29,535 nucleotides of DNA from JBBSBR01 sp038251135 (GTDB lineage: Bacteria; Patescibacteriota; Saccharimonadia; UBA4664), in assembly GCA_038251135.1 (NCBI GenBank), contig JBBSBR010000012.1, positions 1 through 29,535 on the forward strand, written 5' to 3'. How positions within the stretch are numbered: the first letter of the stretch is position 1; each line of letters opens with the position of its first letter. Both the position numbers and the translations under genes were made by a program. Below are positions 14,623-22,402 of the stretch, piece by piece. A model generated the notes under the pieces. That model did no database searches. It was given only the letters and a program-made list of their open reading frames with translations, and was not told where the DNA came from.

Positions 14623-15114
14623 TTGACCGATATCCCAACTCCAACCAATGTCGTCATCCGTTCGTTGCCGATTCACGCGATCCCGAGTTTTCATCGGCTG
14701 TTCCAGGAAGCGGTTACGAATCACTTCTCGTACTTTCCGCCAGCCCAACGACGCCGGGTAATGCGCGACCACTCTCATCTCAAGATCTTGCTGGCGACCA
14801 TAATGCCGCGCCGGATTATCTTGGCCGCCTTCATCGACGGCCAGCTGTCCGGCTATGCGGTCGGAAGCGTACCGAAATGCGGTTCCGGGCAATTGTATTG
14901 GCTCTATGTCGATCCGCTGCACCGCGGTAACAAAACGGGCTTGGTTCTGCTCTCGCGGATGATTCGGCTTGAGGCCTCCAAAGGCGCCAAGGAGGTTATC
15001 CTGGCAACCCATGATCATCGGCAATACTACCAGCGACAGGGATTTAAATATCAGCAGACGATTCAGGAGGGCGGAGTGCCTCTGGACCTGATGAGTTTCA
15101 GGATAACGGGGTAG
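14623..15114 (+). CDS. GNAT family N-acetyltransferase
   Basis: The 163-residue protein has the GNAT layout. A variable N-terminal part is followed by strand 4 and motif A at about 92-110 (LYWLYVDPLHRGNKTGLVLL), where the acyl-CoA pyrophosphate loop normally reads Q/RxxGxG/A and here reads HRGNKTG. The C-terminal YYQRQGFKYQQT segment matches motif B. It transfers an acyl group from CoA to an unknown amine. The chosen start is TTG with TTAGG upstream; an ATG nearby is out of frame. The stop is only two bases before the next ATG, so it is co-transcribed with the hydrolase. Confidence 0.85.
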   Translation: MTDIPTPTNVVIRSLPIHAIPSFHRLFQEAVTNHFSYFPPAQRRRVMRDHSHLKILLATIMPRRIILAAFIDGQLSGYAVGSVPKCGSGQLYWLYVDPLHRGNKTGLVLLSRMIRLEASKGAKEVILATHDHRQYYQRQGFKYQQTIQEGGVPLDLMSFRITG

Positions 15115-15116
15115 GG

Positions 15117-16460
15117 ATGTTTATGCGACGACGCTTCCGACCTTATCATCACGATCGTCGGCGGGGCTCCGATCCGCGCGTACTGTGGTTTCTGGCTCTG
15201 CTCGGGGTACTGATCGCGGTAACTCTCTACCGGATCGACAGTCCCAATCTGCGCCTGCCGGCCAGTTCAAACCCGTCCGTTACCGTAACCGCCAGTGATG
15301 ATCACGGCGGAGTTCTCGGCATTGATTCGACGCAGGTTTTTACGGCGGCTCAAGCCGCAGCGGTGGCTCATCAAAACTACGGCGCCGTAACGCCGCCGGT
15401 CACTACGGGCATCACCAAGATCACTTTCCGCTATCGGTCGCGTGATGCGGACGGCACCCCGCTGACCATCTACGGCCGTGCCTACATACCCGCGGTCCCC
15501 AAGGGTAAATTGCCCATTTTTGCCTTCGCACCCGGAACTACCGGCATCGGCGATCAATGCGCAGCCTCGCTCGAGCAACCCCAGAAGGTGAGTTGGGGCA
15601 ACTACGATTCCCATATGATTACGTACGCTTCGCAGGGGTATGTCGGGGTGACGACCGATTATGAAGGCATGCGCGACAACAGCCGGATTCACCACTACAT
15701 GGTAGGTGAACTCGAAGGCCGGGCACTGCTCGATGCGGTCATAGCCGTGTCGCGCCTGCCTCAAGCGCATGCCCAAGCCGATACCCGATCGGTCTTCCTG
15801 GCCGGCTATTCTCAGGGTGGACATGCTGCTTTCTGGGCCGATAAAATCGCCGCCGATTATGCCCCGCAGCTGGGTATCTCGGGCGTCGTGGGCTTTGGAT
15901 CCGTTATGAGCGTGGCGGAGACTCTCGGCGACGTGGTCTATGGCGCGAACATCAATTGGTTCGGGCCGTATGTTCTGACCAGCTATGAGGACTACTACAA
16001 GCATGATTATCCGTTGGATAAAATCCTGCAGCCGGTCTGGATACCCAACCTCAAAGCCGATGTCACCGCCCACTGCATAGATACCGACATAGCGCACTGG
16101 GGCCGCGACCCGCAGAAGGTCTATCAGCCGGCGTTCTTGAGCGCCTTCACCGGCGGTACCCTGAGCAGCTATGTGCCGTCGTTTGCCCTCGATCTTGACC
16201 GTAACCTGACCGGCGATCAGGCTACGACCAGCGCCAAACGCATCAACCAGGGCAAGCTGGACAACGTCGTATTGCCCCGCCAGCAGGAGGCGATCCTGCC
16301 AATTATGTGCGCCAAGAGTTTGGGGCCGGTGCAATATGCGCTCTATCCCGCAACGCATTACAACACCATGGTGAAGAGTCTGGGTGATACCTTGGCCTGG
16401 ATGGCCGGGATCCGCGCCGGTCAGAAGCCCGTATCGACCTGCCCGACCGTTAGCAATTAG
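15117..16460 (+). CDS. Membrane-anchored secretory lipase-like alpha/beta hydrolase
   Basis: The 447-residue protein starts with a very basic 20-residue segment, then one hydrophobic helix (about 21-39), predicting an anchor with the enzyme outside the membrane. The body resembles the secretory lipase (LIP) family, with IFAFAPGTTG near the oxyanion region, VTTDYEGM, the nucleophile elbow GYSQGG (Ser 232) and a late His in ATHYNTM (about residue 414). The acidic residue of the triad is not certain. Several Cys (148, and others near the C-terminus) could form disulphides outside the cell. It probably cleaves lipid or other ester substrates. It follows the GNAT gene by two bases. Confidence 0.85.
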   Translation: MFMRRRFRPYHHDRRRGSDPRVLWFLALLGVLIAVTLYRIDSPNLRLPASSNPSVTVTASDDHGGVLGIDSTQVFTAAQAAAVAHQNYGAVTPPVTTGITKITFRYRSRDADGTPLTIYGRAYIPAVPKGKLPIFAFAPGTTGIGDQCAASLEQPQKVSWGNYDSHMITYASQGYVGVTTDYEGMRDNSRIHHYMVGELEGRALLDAVIAVSRLPQAHAQADTRSVFLAGYSQGGHAAFWADKIAADYAPQLGISGVVGFGSVMSVAETLGDVVYGANINWFGPYVLTSYEDYYKHDYPLDKILQPVWIPNLKADVTAHCIDTDIAHWGRDPQKVYQPAFLSAFTGGTLSSYVPSFALDLDRNLTGDQATTSAKRINQGKLDNVVLPRQQEAILPIMCAKSLGPVQYALYPATHYNTMVKSLGDTLAWMAGIRAGQKPVSTCPTVSN

Positions 16461-16473
16461 TACTGTGAAAGCG

Positions 16474-16479
16474 TAGAAT
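16474..16479 (+). promoter_or_regulatory. -10 box TAGAAT directly before the 194-aa gene
   Basis: TAGAAT ends 7 bases before the ATG at 16487, and no Shine-Dalgarno is present. A weak TTAGCA lies 18 bases upstream. Confidence 0.4.
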
Positions 16480-16486
16480 ACGCCTC

Positions 16487-17071
16487 ATGGAGAGAAGACT
16501 CATATTCCAAAACAGCCGCTTGGCAGTATATATATTGGCGGTAGCGATTCCGGCGACGCTCATCTGCGGAGTAATTTATGCGGTAGCGCAACAGTCGCTC
16601 AGACTCGGAGCGAATGACCCCCAGATACAACTCGCCGAAGATGCGGCGACCGCGCTGGGCGAATCGTCTCTGCCCGAAGAAGTCGTTAGTGACCAAACGG
16701 TCGACGCCGCCAAGAGTCTGGCGCCGTTTATTATGATTTACGGCAACGACGGGAAGCCGGTCATCAGCGACGCGACGTTTGGCGGCAAGGATCTCACGGT
16801 TCCGGCGGGCGTCCTGGAGGATGCCAAACTGCACGGTCAGAGTCGCGTTACTTGGCAGCCGACACCCGGCCTGCGGTTTGCCGCCGTAGCGGTGCGAAGC
16901 GGAGGAAATTATGACGGTTATGTGGTGGCGGCCCGCTCGCTGCGCGAAGTCGAGGTGAGGGAGAGCGATGTTTTGAATATTGCCGCTGCCGGCTGGCTGA
17001 TACTGCTGGCCGTGGGCGGTGCGGCGGTCGGCTGGTTGATACGCATACCGAAGACCAAAAAATCCACCTGA
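16487..17071 (+). CDS. Two-helix membrane protein with an extracytoplasmic sensor-like domain
   Basis: I do not recognise a named family. The 194-residue protein has a hydrophobic helix at about 12-35, a 125-residue extracytoplasmic region and a second helix at about 164-187, ending in a short basic tail (RIPKTKKST). The outside domain alternates strands and helices (FIMIYGNDGKPVIS, RFAAVAVRSGGNYDGYVVAARSL) in a way that resembles PAS/Cache ligand-binding domains of sensor kinases. No kinase or HAMP region follows, so any signalling would need a partner. The resemblance is structural inference only. Confidence 0.75.
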   Translation: MERRLIFQNSRLAVYILAVAIPATLICGVIYAVAQQSLRLGANDPQIQLAEDAATALGESSLPEEVVSDQTVDAAKSLAPFIMIYGNDGKPVISDATFGGKDLTVPAGVLEDAKLHGQSRVTWQPTPGLRFAAVAVRSGGNYDGYVVAARSLREVEVRESDVLNIAAAGWLILLAVGGAAVGWLIRIPKTKKST

Positions 17072-17117
17072 TCTGCGGATGTCCGAGGAGTCTCACGCCG
17101 TCGTGGCTTGCTACGTT

Positions 17118-17126
17118 TGATATAGT
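17118..17126 (+). promoter_or_regulatory. Extended -10 (TGA-TATAGT) of the glutaredoxin gene
   Basis: TATAGT (17121-17126) preceded by TGA forms an extended -10. AAGGAG and the ATG at 17145 follow closely. Confidence 0.5.
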
Positions 17127-17144
17127 GAATATAAGGAGACATAC

Positions 17145-17396
17145 ATGTCACAAATTCGAGTTTATTCAACATCCTGGTGCGCTTACTGTAAAGCCGAAAA
17201 GCGATTTCTCGACGAGAAAGGCGTTAAATACGACGATATCGACGTCGAGCACGATGAGGCGGCCGCCCGTTTTATGGTCGAAACCAGCGGCCAGATGGGC
17301 GTGCCGTTTACGTTGATTACCCACGATGACGGTACCCAAGTCGGACAGGTCGGGTTCGATCAGGAATGGTTGACCACCCAGCTTAAATTGGCCTAA
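17145..17396 (+). CDS. Glutaredoxin-like protein
   Basis: The 83-residue protein has the thioredoxin fold of glutaredoxins. IRVYSTSWCAYC places the redox pair CAYC at residues 12-15, with an aromatic residue immediately before it. The cis-proline is in GVPF at about 54-57, followed by the GFDQEWL ending. The CxxC pair makes it dithiol-type, suited to reducing protein or glutathione-like disulphides or NrdH-like electron transfer. The NrdH-type specificity region is not clear. AAGGAG stands 8 bases before the ATG. Confidence 0.93.
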   Translation: MSQIRVYSTSWCAYCKAEKRFLDEKGVKYDDIDVEHDEAAARFMVETSGQMGVPFTLITHDDGTQVGQVGFDQEWLTTQLKLA

Positions 17397-17449
17397 ACCA
17401 AGTAAATCTTTAGTTTATAACCGGTTGCCAATGCGGTCGGCCGGGCGGT

Positions 17450-17719
17450 TTATTGCATTGTATCTCGGGTAGCCCGGACGACGGCGAGCAGTAAGATAGC
17501 CCCGATAACCGCGGTGATCAGACTGACGCCTTCGAGCTGAAAGGTTAGCCGCAGCCCGGCCATGCGCATCATCAGCCCGCCGACCACCGCTCCGACGATA
17601 CCTACAAAAATGTTGGTCGCGAAGCCCATCCGCTCGTTTGTGCCCAATGCAAAAGCGACGGTGCCTCCGGCCAGCGCACCCAGAAATATCCAGAGCAGGA
17701 TCGTCATCAACACAGCCAA
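17450..17719 (-). CDS. GlsB/YeaQ/YmgE family stress-response membrane protein
   Basis: This 89-residue protein has three hydrophobic helices (about 3-25, 33-55 and 66-84). Gly-rich motifs (LGALAGGTVAF, NIFVGIVGAVVGGLMMRM, ITAVIGAILLLAVV) match the YeaQ/YmgE/transglycosylase-associated family. Such proteins are induced under stress in many bacteria and their mechanism is unknown. The start is uncertain. TTG at 17719 gives the full frame, but a GAGG lies only three bases before it. GTG at 17713 has better spacing, and ATG at 17707 is also possible. The gene is divergent from ppa across an AT-rich region. Confidence 0.85.
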   Translation of the reverse strand: MAVLMTILLWIFLGALAGGTVAFALGTNERMGFATNIFVGIVGAVVGGLMMRMAGLRLTFQLEGVSLITAVIGAILLLAVVRATRDTMQ

Positions 17720-17792
17720 CCGCCTCGTTATACCGTATGTCTGACTATCCTACCTATTTCATCGGCTCAAACGAATAACAATTATTACAAAT

Positions 17793-17806
17793 TATACAAT
17801 TGTATA
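17793..17806. promoter_or_regulatory. 14-bp perfect palindrome TATACAATTGTATA
   Basis: This self-complementary site lies in the AT-rich region between the divergent GlsB-like and ppa genes, about 40 bases before the ppa -10 box. Related ACAATT and ACAAATT half-sites lie just upstream. It could be an operator for either gene. Confidence 0.4.
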
Positions 17807-17842
17807 CCATTAGCAATTAGAAGAAAGTACAAATCGTATTGC

Positions 17843-17851
17843 GTGGTATAG
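17843..17851 (+). promoter_or_regulatory. Extended -10 (TGG-TATAGT) of ppa
   Basis: TGG followed by TATAGT (17846-17851) gives an extended -10 element. The -35 region is poor, as expected for this promoter type. ATG 17886 follows a GGAGA site. Confidence 0.5.
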
Positions 17852-17885
17852 TATTTATGAATATAGCTAAGCTGGAGAATCACCC

Positions 17886-18410
17886 ATGGCCGAATTGACT
17901 GCCGGCAAAAATGCCCCCGAAATCGTTAACGTGGTTATCGAGATTCGCCGCGGCGAGCGTAATAAATACGAGATGGACAAGGAGACGGGCTATCTGACGC
18001 TTGACCGCGTGAACGCTACCATGCTCGGTTACCCCGCCGATTACGGATACGTCCCGCATACTCTCTGCGACGACGGCGACCCGCTGGACGCGTTGTTGAT
18101 CATTGACGAGAGCGTACCTCACGGCGTCGTGGTGCCTGCTCGTCCGATCGGTGTTCTGCGGATGGTTGACGACGGTGAAAACGATGAGAAGCTAATCTGC
18201 GTCCCCGCAGCCGACGTCACCAAAGACCATATCAAGGACTTGGCCGATCTGGGTCCGGAGTTTCCTAGGGTCGTAGAGCATTTCTACTCTCATTACAAAG
18301 ACTGGAAGAAGCAGTGGACGGGCAGTCCGGTGAGCTTTAACGGTTGGGGCGGCGCGGCCGATGCGATCGAGGTTGTGAAGCAGTCGGTAGCCCTTCACGA
18401 GCAGAGCTAG
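17886..18410 (+). CDS. ppa: Inorganic pyrophosphatase (type I)
   Basis: The enzyme hydrolyses pyrophosphate to phosphate in the cytoplasm and pulls biosynthetic reactions forward, including the one catalysed by MetK. The 174-residue length is standard. The signature DGDPLDA is at residues 63-69, with the neighbouring YPADYGYVPHT and the later metal-binding KDHI and HFYSHYKD regions present. A GGAGA ribosome binding site and an extended -10 lie upstream. The stop is followed after 13 bases by a Nudix gene and then a small membrane protein, which probably form one operon. Confidence 0.96.
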   Translation: MAELTAGKNAPEIVNVVIEIRRGERNKYEMDKETGYLTLDRVNATMLGYPADYGYVPHTLCDDGDPLDALLIIDESVPHGVVVPARPIGVLRMVDDGENDEKLICVPAADVTKDHIKDLADLGPEFPRVVEHFYSHYKDWKKQWTGSPVSFNGWGGAADAIEVVKQSVALHEQS

Positions 18411-18423
18411 GATTGGCCAAGAG

Positions 18424-18921
18424 GTGATTGACCGGATCAAACTTCGCCTGCAATCACGCGGCTGGTTGCGTTTGTCGCGCGGCAGTAAGTGGGTAGCTGC
18501 GGGCGCTCTGCTGTTTGATCCAGATGGCCGTCTGCTGCTGATCAAAAATCGTCTCCGCAACTCCTGGGAGTATCCGGCGGGTGCCTCCGACGGCCGGGAA
18601 TCTCCTATGGAAGCCTGTCGGCGCGAGGTCGGAGAAGAGGTGGGGTTACACCTTGAACGCTACCGTCTGATCGGGATCGATTTCTTTTATCGGGCTACGC
18701 CAAACGGCAATCTGCTCTTTACCTTCGCAACGGAGGTCTCCTATGAACACGCCTCGTCGATCCGAACCCAAACTCTGGAGGTCATCGAGTACCGATGGGT
18801 TGATCGGGAGGCGGCGTTCGAGCTCATCGCGCCGCGGCTGAAGTCGCGATTGAGTGAACTGCTGGCCGCCTACGATCTGGATAAGCCGGTCTATCTGCAC
18901 ACCGGCGAGCCGGTAATATAG
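18424..18921 (+). CDS. Nudix hydrolase
   Basis: The 165-residue protein contains the Nudix box GX5EX7REUXEEXGU as GASDGRESPMEACRREVGEEVGL at about residues 58-80. That loop holds the catalytic metal. The N-terminal helix and strand (KWVAAGALLFDPDGRLLLIKNR) and the C-terminal YRWVDREAAFEL fit a full single-domain enzyme. Substrate is unknown; such proteins hydrolyse nucleoside diphosphate derivatives, releasing phosphate or a nucleotide. Location between ppa and a membrane gene suggests house-cleaning of phosphorylated metabolites. The start is GTG with AAGAGG overlapping it; an alternative start is possible. Confidence 0.92.
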   Translation: MIDRIKLRLQSRGWLRLSRGSKWVAAGALLFDPDGRLLLIKNRLRNSWEYPAGASDGRESPMEACRREVGEEVGLHLERYRLIGIDFFYRATPNGNLLFTFATEVSYEHASSIRTQTLEVIEYRWVDREAAFELIAPRLKSRLSELLAAYDLDKPVYLHTGEPVI

Positions 18922-18923
18922 CC

Positions 18924-19151
18924 ATGGCAAAGATGACTGCCAAAGCCGTGAACGCTCATCTCATCGCCGGGGCGCTATTCTTATTGCCGCTCGTCTTGGT
19001 TTGGCTCACGCTTAATTCGGTCTTTAAGATTGGCGGCGGCGATCCGAGCGGTGAGGCGATGTTTATATATTTGCTCCTCTGGCCGCTCCAGATACCGTTA
19101 ATCGTCATGATCTTCCTCGATATTCGGCAGTATCTCCGAGAACGCAAATAG
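18924..19151 (+). CDS. Small two-helix membrane protein (75 aa)
   Basis: Hydrophobic helices at about residues 10-29 (LIAGALFLLPLVLVWLTL) and 45-64 (FIYLLLWPLQIPLIVMIFL) are joined by a polar GGGDPSGE loop. The tail DIRQYLRERK is charged and likely cytoplasmic. I do not recognise a family. The ATG lies two bases after the Nudix stop, so it is the third gene of the ppa operon. Confidence 0.7.
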   Translation: MAKMTAKAVNAHLIAGALFLLPLVLVWLTLNSVFKIGGGDPSGEAMFIYLLLWPLQIPLIVMIFLDIRQYLRERK

Positions 19152-19168
19152 TTTCGTTCCTGACGCGC

Positions 19169-19197
19169 TTGAATATTTCCGCTCAAGCTTATATGGT
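19169..19197 (+). promoter_or_regulatory. gapA promoter TTGAAT-17-TATGGT
   Basis: TTGAAT (19169-19174) and TATGGT (19192-19197) have a 17-base spacer. The region also forms a GCTTGA/TCAAGC hairpin (19167-19188) that overlaps the -35 and spacer, possibly ending the upstream operon. The ATG at 19230 follows an AGAGGG site. Confidence 0.6.
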
Positions 19198-19229
19198 TAG
19201 AGGTGAATATAAGAGGGTAAAACAAAACA

Positions 19230-20237
19230 ATGAGTTACAAAGTCGCAATTAATGGCTTCGGCCGCATCGGCCGCAACGCCTTCAAGATCGCATTGAATCA
19301 TCCTGAACTCGAGATCGTAGCCATCAACGACCTTACCGACACCAAAACCTTGGCCTATTTGCTGAAGCATGATTCGAATTACGGCACCTACCAAGAGACG
19401 GTCGCCTTCGACGATAATAACCTCATTGTGGGCGGCAAGACGATACTGGTGACCGCCGAAAAAGATCCGAGTGCGCTGCCTTGGAAAGACCTTGGCGTCG
19501 ATATCGTGATTGAGAGTACCGGACGATTTACCAAGATTGAGGATGCCAGCCTGCATCTGACTGCCGGAGCCAAACGGGTCGTAATCTCCGCGCCCGCCAA
19601 AGGCGACGGCGTCGGAACCTACGTGATCGGAGTCAACGAGGATCAACTGGATGTCGCCAACACGGTAATTTCCAATGCCTCCTGTACCACGAACAACATT
19701 GCGCCGGTCATGGTGGTCTTAAACGAAAAGTTTGGCATCGAAAAGGCCATGATGACGACGGTTCACAGCTACACCGCCAGCCAGGCGCTTCAAGACGCAC
19801 CGGCCAAAGATCTTCGTGAGGGACGTAACGCCGCTGAGAATATAGTCCCGACTACCACGGGTGCCGCTACGGCAGCCGCCAAAGCTTACCCGGCGCTCGT
19901 CGGTAAGTTCGACGGTATGAGCGTGCGCGTTCCGACCCCGGTAGTTTCGCTGTCCGATATGACGGTTCTCACTTCACGCGACGTGACGGTTGAAGAGGTC
20001 AATGAAGCCCTCAAGGCCGCCGCCGCCGAGCCCCGGTTTGCCGGCGTGCTGGCCGTCTCCGATGAGCCGTTAGTTTCGAGCGACTACATCGGCAATCCTC
20101 ACAGCGCCATCGTGGACCTGCTCCTGACCCGGGTAGTCGCCGGCAATCTGCTCAAGGTTGTCGCTTGGTACGATAATGAGTGGGGTTACTCGAACCGATT
20201 GGTCGAGAGCGTGATTAACCTCGGCAAAACTATCTGA
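19230..20237 (+). CDS. gapA: Glyceraldehyde-3-phosphate dehydrogenase
   Basis: The glycolytic enzyme converts glyceraldehyde 3-phosphate, phosphate and NAD+ to 1,3-bisphosphoglycerate. The 335-residue length is standard. The Rossmann motif INGFGRIGRNAF is at 7-18, and IND with Asp 34 favours NAD. The catalytic Cys 152 is in SNASCTTNN and the activating His 179 in VHSYTAS. The phosphate-site motif PTTTGAA is intact. The second Cys of the usual SCTTNC is Asn here, which does not remove the catalytic residue. Ends TGA. It precedes rpiB and rpe, giving a carbon-core cluster. Confidence 0.97.
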   Translation: MSYKVAINGFGRIGRNAFKIALNHPELEIVAINDLTDTKTLAYLLKHDSNYGTYQETVAFDDNNLIVGGKTILVTAEKDPSALPWKDLGVDIVIESTGRFTKIEDASLHLTAGAKRVVISAPAKGDGVGTYVIGVNEDQLDVANTVISNASCTTNNIAPVMVVLNEKFGIEKAMMTTVHSYTASQALQDAPAKDLREGRNAAENIVPTTTGAATAAAKAYPALVGKFDGMSVRVPTPVVSLSDMTVLTSRDVTVEEVNEALKAAAAEPRFAGVLAVSDEPLVSSDYIGNPHSAIVDLLLTRVVAGNLLKVVAWYDNEWGYSNRLVESVINLGKTI

Positions 20238-20355
20238 TGCCGGCCTTCATAACGGCGCTGGCTGGACGGCTACAAAACGTCATGAGGATCCCGCGTTACG
20301 CGGTGGTCAGGATTACGGACACGCCCAATGCGACACGCTCGAGGAGATACGAAAG

Positions 20356-20808
20356 ATGAAGTTGTTTATAGGTGCCGACCATGCCGGATTCGAGCTCAAA
20401 GATTTGCTCAAAAATCATCTTGCGGCAGCCGGACACGAAGTTATCGATGTCGGGGCCGAATCACTCGAAGCCGAAGATGATTACCCCAAATATGCCTATT
20501 TGCTGGCCACGAAAATCCTCGGCGAGGACGACAGCGACGCCGCCCACGGCGTTCTGATCTGCGGGTCCGGCCAGGGGATGTCGATCGCCGCCAACCGTGT
20601 ACGCGGCATCCGTGCCGGACTGGCTTGGAATGTCGAGACGGCCAAGGTGGCACGTACCGACGACAATGTGAACGTACTTGTCCTGCCGTCCCAATATATC
20701 GTCGCAGAGGATGCGCACGAACTCGTCGATGCCTGGCTTCAGGCTGAGTTCAATGCTGATCCCAAGTACCAGCGCCGACTCGACGAGCTCGAGGAGCTCT
20801 ACGGCTAA
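20356..20808 (+). CDS. rpiB: Ribose-5-phosphate isomerase B
   Basis: RpiB interconverts ribose 5-phosphate and ribulose 5-phosphate in the non-oxidative pentose phosphate pathway. The 150-residue protein starts with the typical MKLFIGADHAGFELK and carries the active-site region GVLICGSGQGMSIAANRVRG at about 65-84, where a Cys and the GSGxGM loop hold the phosphate. Length matches the family. GAGGAG precedes the ATG. Its TAA stop overlaps by one base the ATG of the epimerase, so the two are co-translated. Confidence 0.95.
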   Translation: MKLFIGADHAGFELKDLLKNHLAAAGHEVIDVGAESLEAEDDYPKYAYLLATKILGEDDSDAAHGVLICGSGQGMSIAANRVRGIRAGLAWNVETAKVARTDDNVNVLVLPSQYIVAEDAHELVDAWLQAEFNADPKYQRRLDELEELYG

Positions 20809-21446
20809 TGGCATCCGTTGCACCCACAATCCTTGCCGTAACCCCGGCCGATTACGCCGAACGCATCGACCGCGTCAAGCCGTTCGCTAAGCGTCTGCAT
20901 GTCGATATTTGCGACGGTGTCTTCATTGATACCAAGACCGTGGGCTTGAGCCAAGTCTACGATATCGACGGCGTGCCGCTCGACCTTCATTTGATGATCA
21001 GCCATCCTGAGACGCAGATGGAAAATATAATATCGCTACGGCCGGCACTGGTGATATTCCACTATGAAGCTCAGGCCGACCGCCAAGCCATTATCCGCCA
21101 GCTGCATGATCTGGAGATCAAGGTCGGCATGGCGATCAATCCCGAGACTTCCATTGAACAGGTAAGCAGTCTCCTGCCCGAGCTCGATCATATTTTGATT
21201 TTTACCGGGCGCCTCGGTCACAACGGGGGAGAATTCCGAGTGGATTGTCTTGATAAGATTGCACAAATCCGGGCGATCAACGCCGATATTGAGATTGGCG
21301 TCGACGGGGGCGTTGATCAGGAAACGGGACGGATGGCCGTAGAGGCCGGCGTGAACGTGCTGGATTGCGGCAGCTTTATCCACGACAGCAGCGACCCCGA
21401 GATCGCCTACATCGCGCTCGAAGCCATTGCCGACGGGCAGTCATAA
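20808..21446 (+). CDS. rpe: Ribulose-phosphate 3-epimerase-like enzyme (divergent)
   Basis: The 212-residue TIM barrel keeps the epimerase metal ligands: His 31 and Asp 33 in LHVDICDG, His 61 in LHLMI, and Asp 166 in IGVDGGV. MAINPETS matches the family NPxT segment. The usual MxVxPGFGGQxF loop of the active-site lid is replaced by IFTGRLGHNGGEFR, so this is a divergent branch. The expected reaction is interconversion of ribulose 5-phosphate and xylulose 5-phosphate, in step with rpiB and transketolase nearby. It could also act on a related sugar phosphate. Start overlaps rpiB by one base. Confidence 0.85.
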   Translation: MASVAPTILAVTPADYAERIDRVKPFAKRLHVDICDGVFIDTKTVGLSQVYDIDGVPLDLHLMISHPETQMENIISLRPALVIFHYEAQADRQAIIRQLHDLEIKVGMAINPETSIEQVSSLLPELDHILIFTGRLGHNGGEFRVDCLDKIAQIRAINADIEIGVDGGVDQETGRMAVEAGVNVLDCGSFIHDSSDPEIAYIALEAIADGQS

Positions 21447-21492
21447 GCGTCCGGTATTAAGCCCTGCGCCGAGTGAAATACCCGTTTGAATC

Positions 21493-21521
21493 TTGTTGAT
21501 TGAGGGCAAAAAGGTTATGGT
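21493..21521 (+). promoter_or_regulatory. tktN promoter TTGTTG-17-TATGGT
   Basis: TTGTTG (21493-21498) and TATGGT (21516-21521) have a 17-base spacer. The ATG at 21530 comes 8 bases after the -10 and no Shine-Dalgarno is present. TATAGT at 21522-21527 lies too close to the ATG to serve it directly. Confidence 0.45.
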
Positions 21522-21529
21522 TATAGTAT

Positions 21530-22402
21530 ATGACTCACCGTGATTTAGAACTAACGGCCAATACGATCCGCGAAGACATTGTGAAGATGCTCGTGGAGGC
21601 TGGCAGTGGCCATTCGGCCGGTCCGCTGGGGATGGCGGATATATTTACCGTACTGTACTTCGAGATCGCCAAACTTCACCCGAAGGAGCCCGATTGGGCA
21701 GGGCGCGATCGAATATTTTTGAGCAACGGCCACATCGCCCCGGTGATGTACGCCACGATGGCTCGCCGAGGCTACTTTCCGGTCAAAGAACTCCAGTCAT
21801 TGCGAAAATTCGGTTCGCGGCTGCAGGGCCATCCGGAACGGCTTCGATTGCCTGGGCTGGAGTCGACATCGGGACCGCTTGGTTCGGGCTTGAGCCAGGC
21901 CGCCGGCACCGCGATTGCCTTGCGCATGGACAACTCAAGGTCGCGGGTCTATTGCCTCCTGGGTGACGGAGAACTCGACGAGGGGAATGTCTGGGAGGCC
22001 GTGATGTTTGCTGCCAAAAATCATCTAAATAATCTGACGGCCGTCGTCGACCGCAATAATATTCAGCTCGACGGACCGACCGAGATCATTATGCCGCTCG
22101 ACGACTTGGCCGCCAAATGGAGCGCCTTCGGTTGGCACGTGATTGAGATCGACGGGCACAATCTTGACGCTATCGCCAGCGCCTTTGATCTGGCCAAAAC
22201 GATCGTGGAGCGGCCGACCGTTATAATCGCCCACACCATTCCGGGCAAGGGAGTTGATTATATGGAGTACGACTACCATTGGCACGGAATAACCCCGGGC
22301 ACCAGCGAGGTCCCGGGTTCTCCGCCCAGAGCCGATCAAGCCAAGGTCGCCTTGCACGAGCTGCGCACTCTCGGCGGGCAAATCAGAGGCGAGCATGAGT
22401 AG
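21530..22402 (+). CDS. Transketolase, N-terminal (thiamine diphosphate-binding) subunit
   Basis: This 290-residue protein is the pyrophosphate-binding half of a split transketolase. GSGHSAGPLGMADI (25-38) and the thiamine diphosphate motif GDGE (145-148) to NN (GDGELDEGNVWEA ... DRNNIQLDG) are present. It transfers two-carbon units between sugar phosphates when combined with the C-terminal subunit encoded at 22811. Its stop is overlapped by the start of a membrane-protein gene (22395). The break between the subunits is at the normal domain boundary and each half has its own start, so this is a real split rather than a frameshift. Confidence 0.95.
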   Translation: MTHRDLELTANTIREDIVKMLVEAGSGHSAGPLGMADIFTVLYFEIAKLHPKEPDWAGRDRIFLSNGHIAPVMYATMARRGYFPVKELQSLRKFGSRLQGHPERLRLPGLESTSGPLGSGLSQAAGTAIALRMDNSRSRVYCLLGDGELDEGNVWEAVMFAAKNHLNNLTAVVDRNNIQLDGPTEIIMPLDDLAAKWSAFGWHVIEIDGHNLDAIASAFDLAKTIVERPTVIIAHTIPGKGVDYMEYDYHWHGITPGTSEVPGSPPRADQAKVALHELRTLGGQIRGEHE

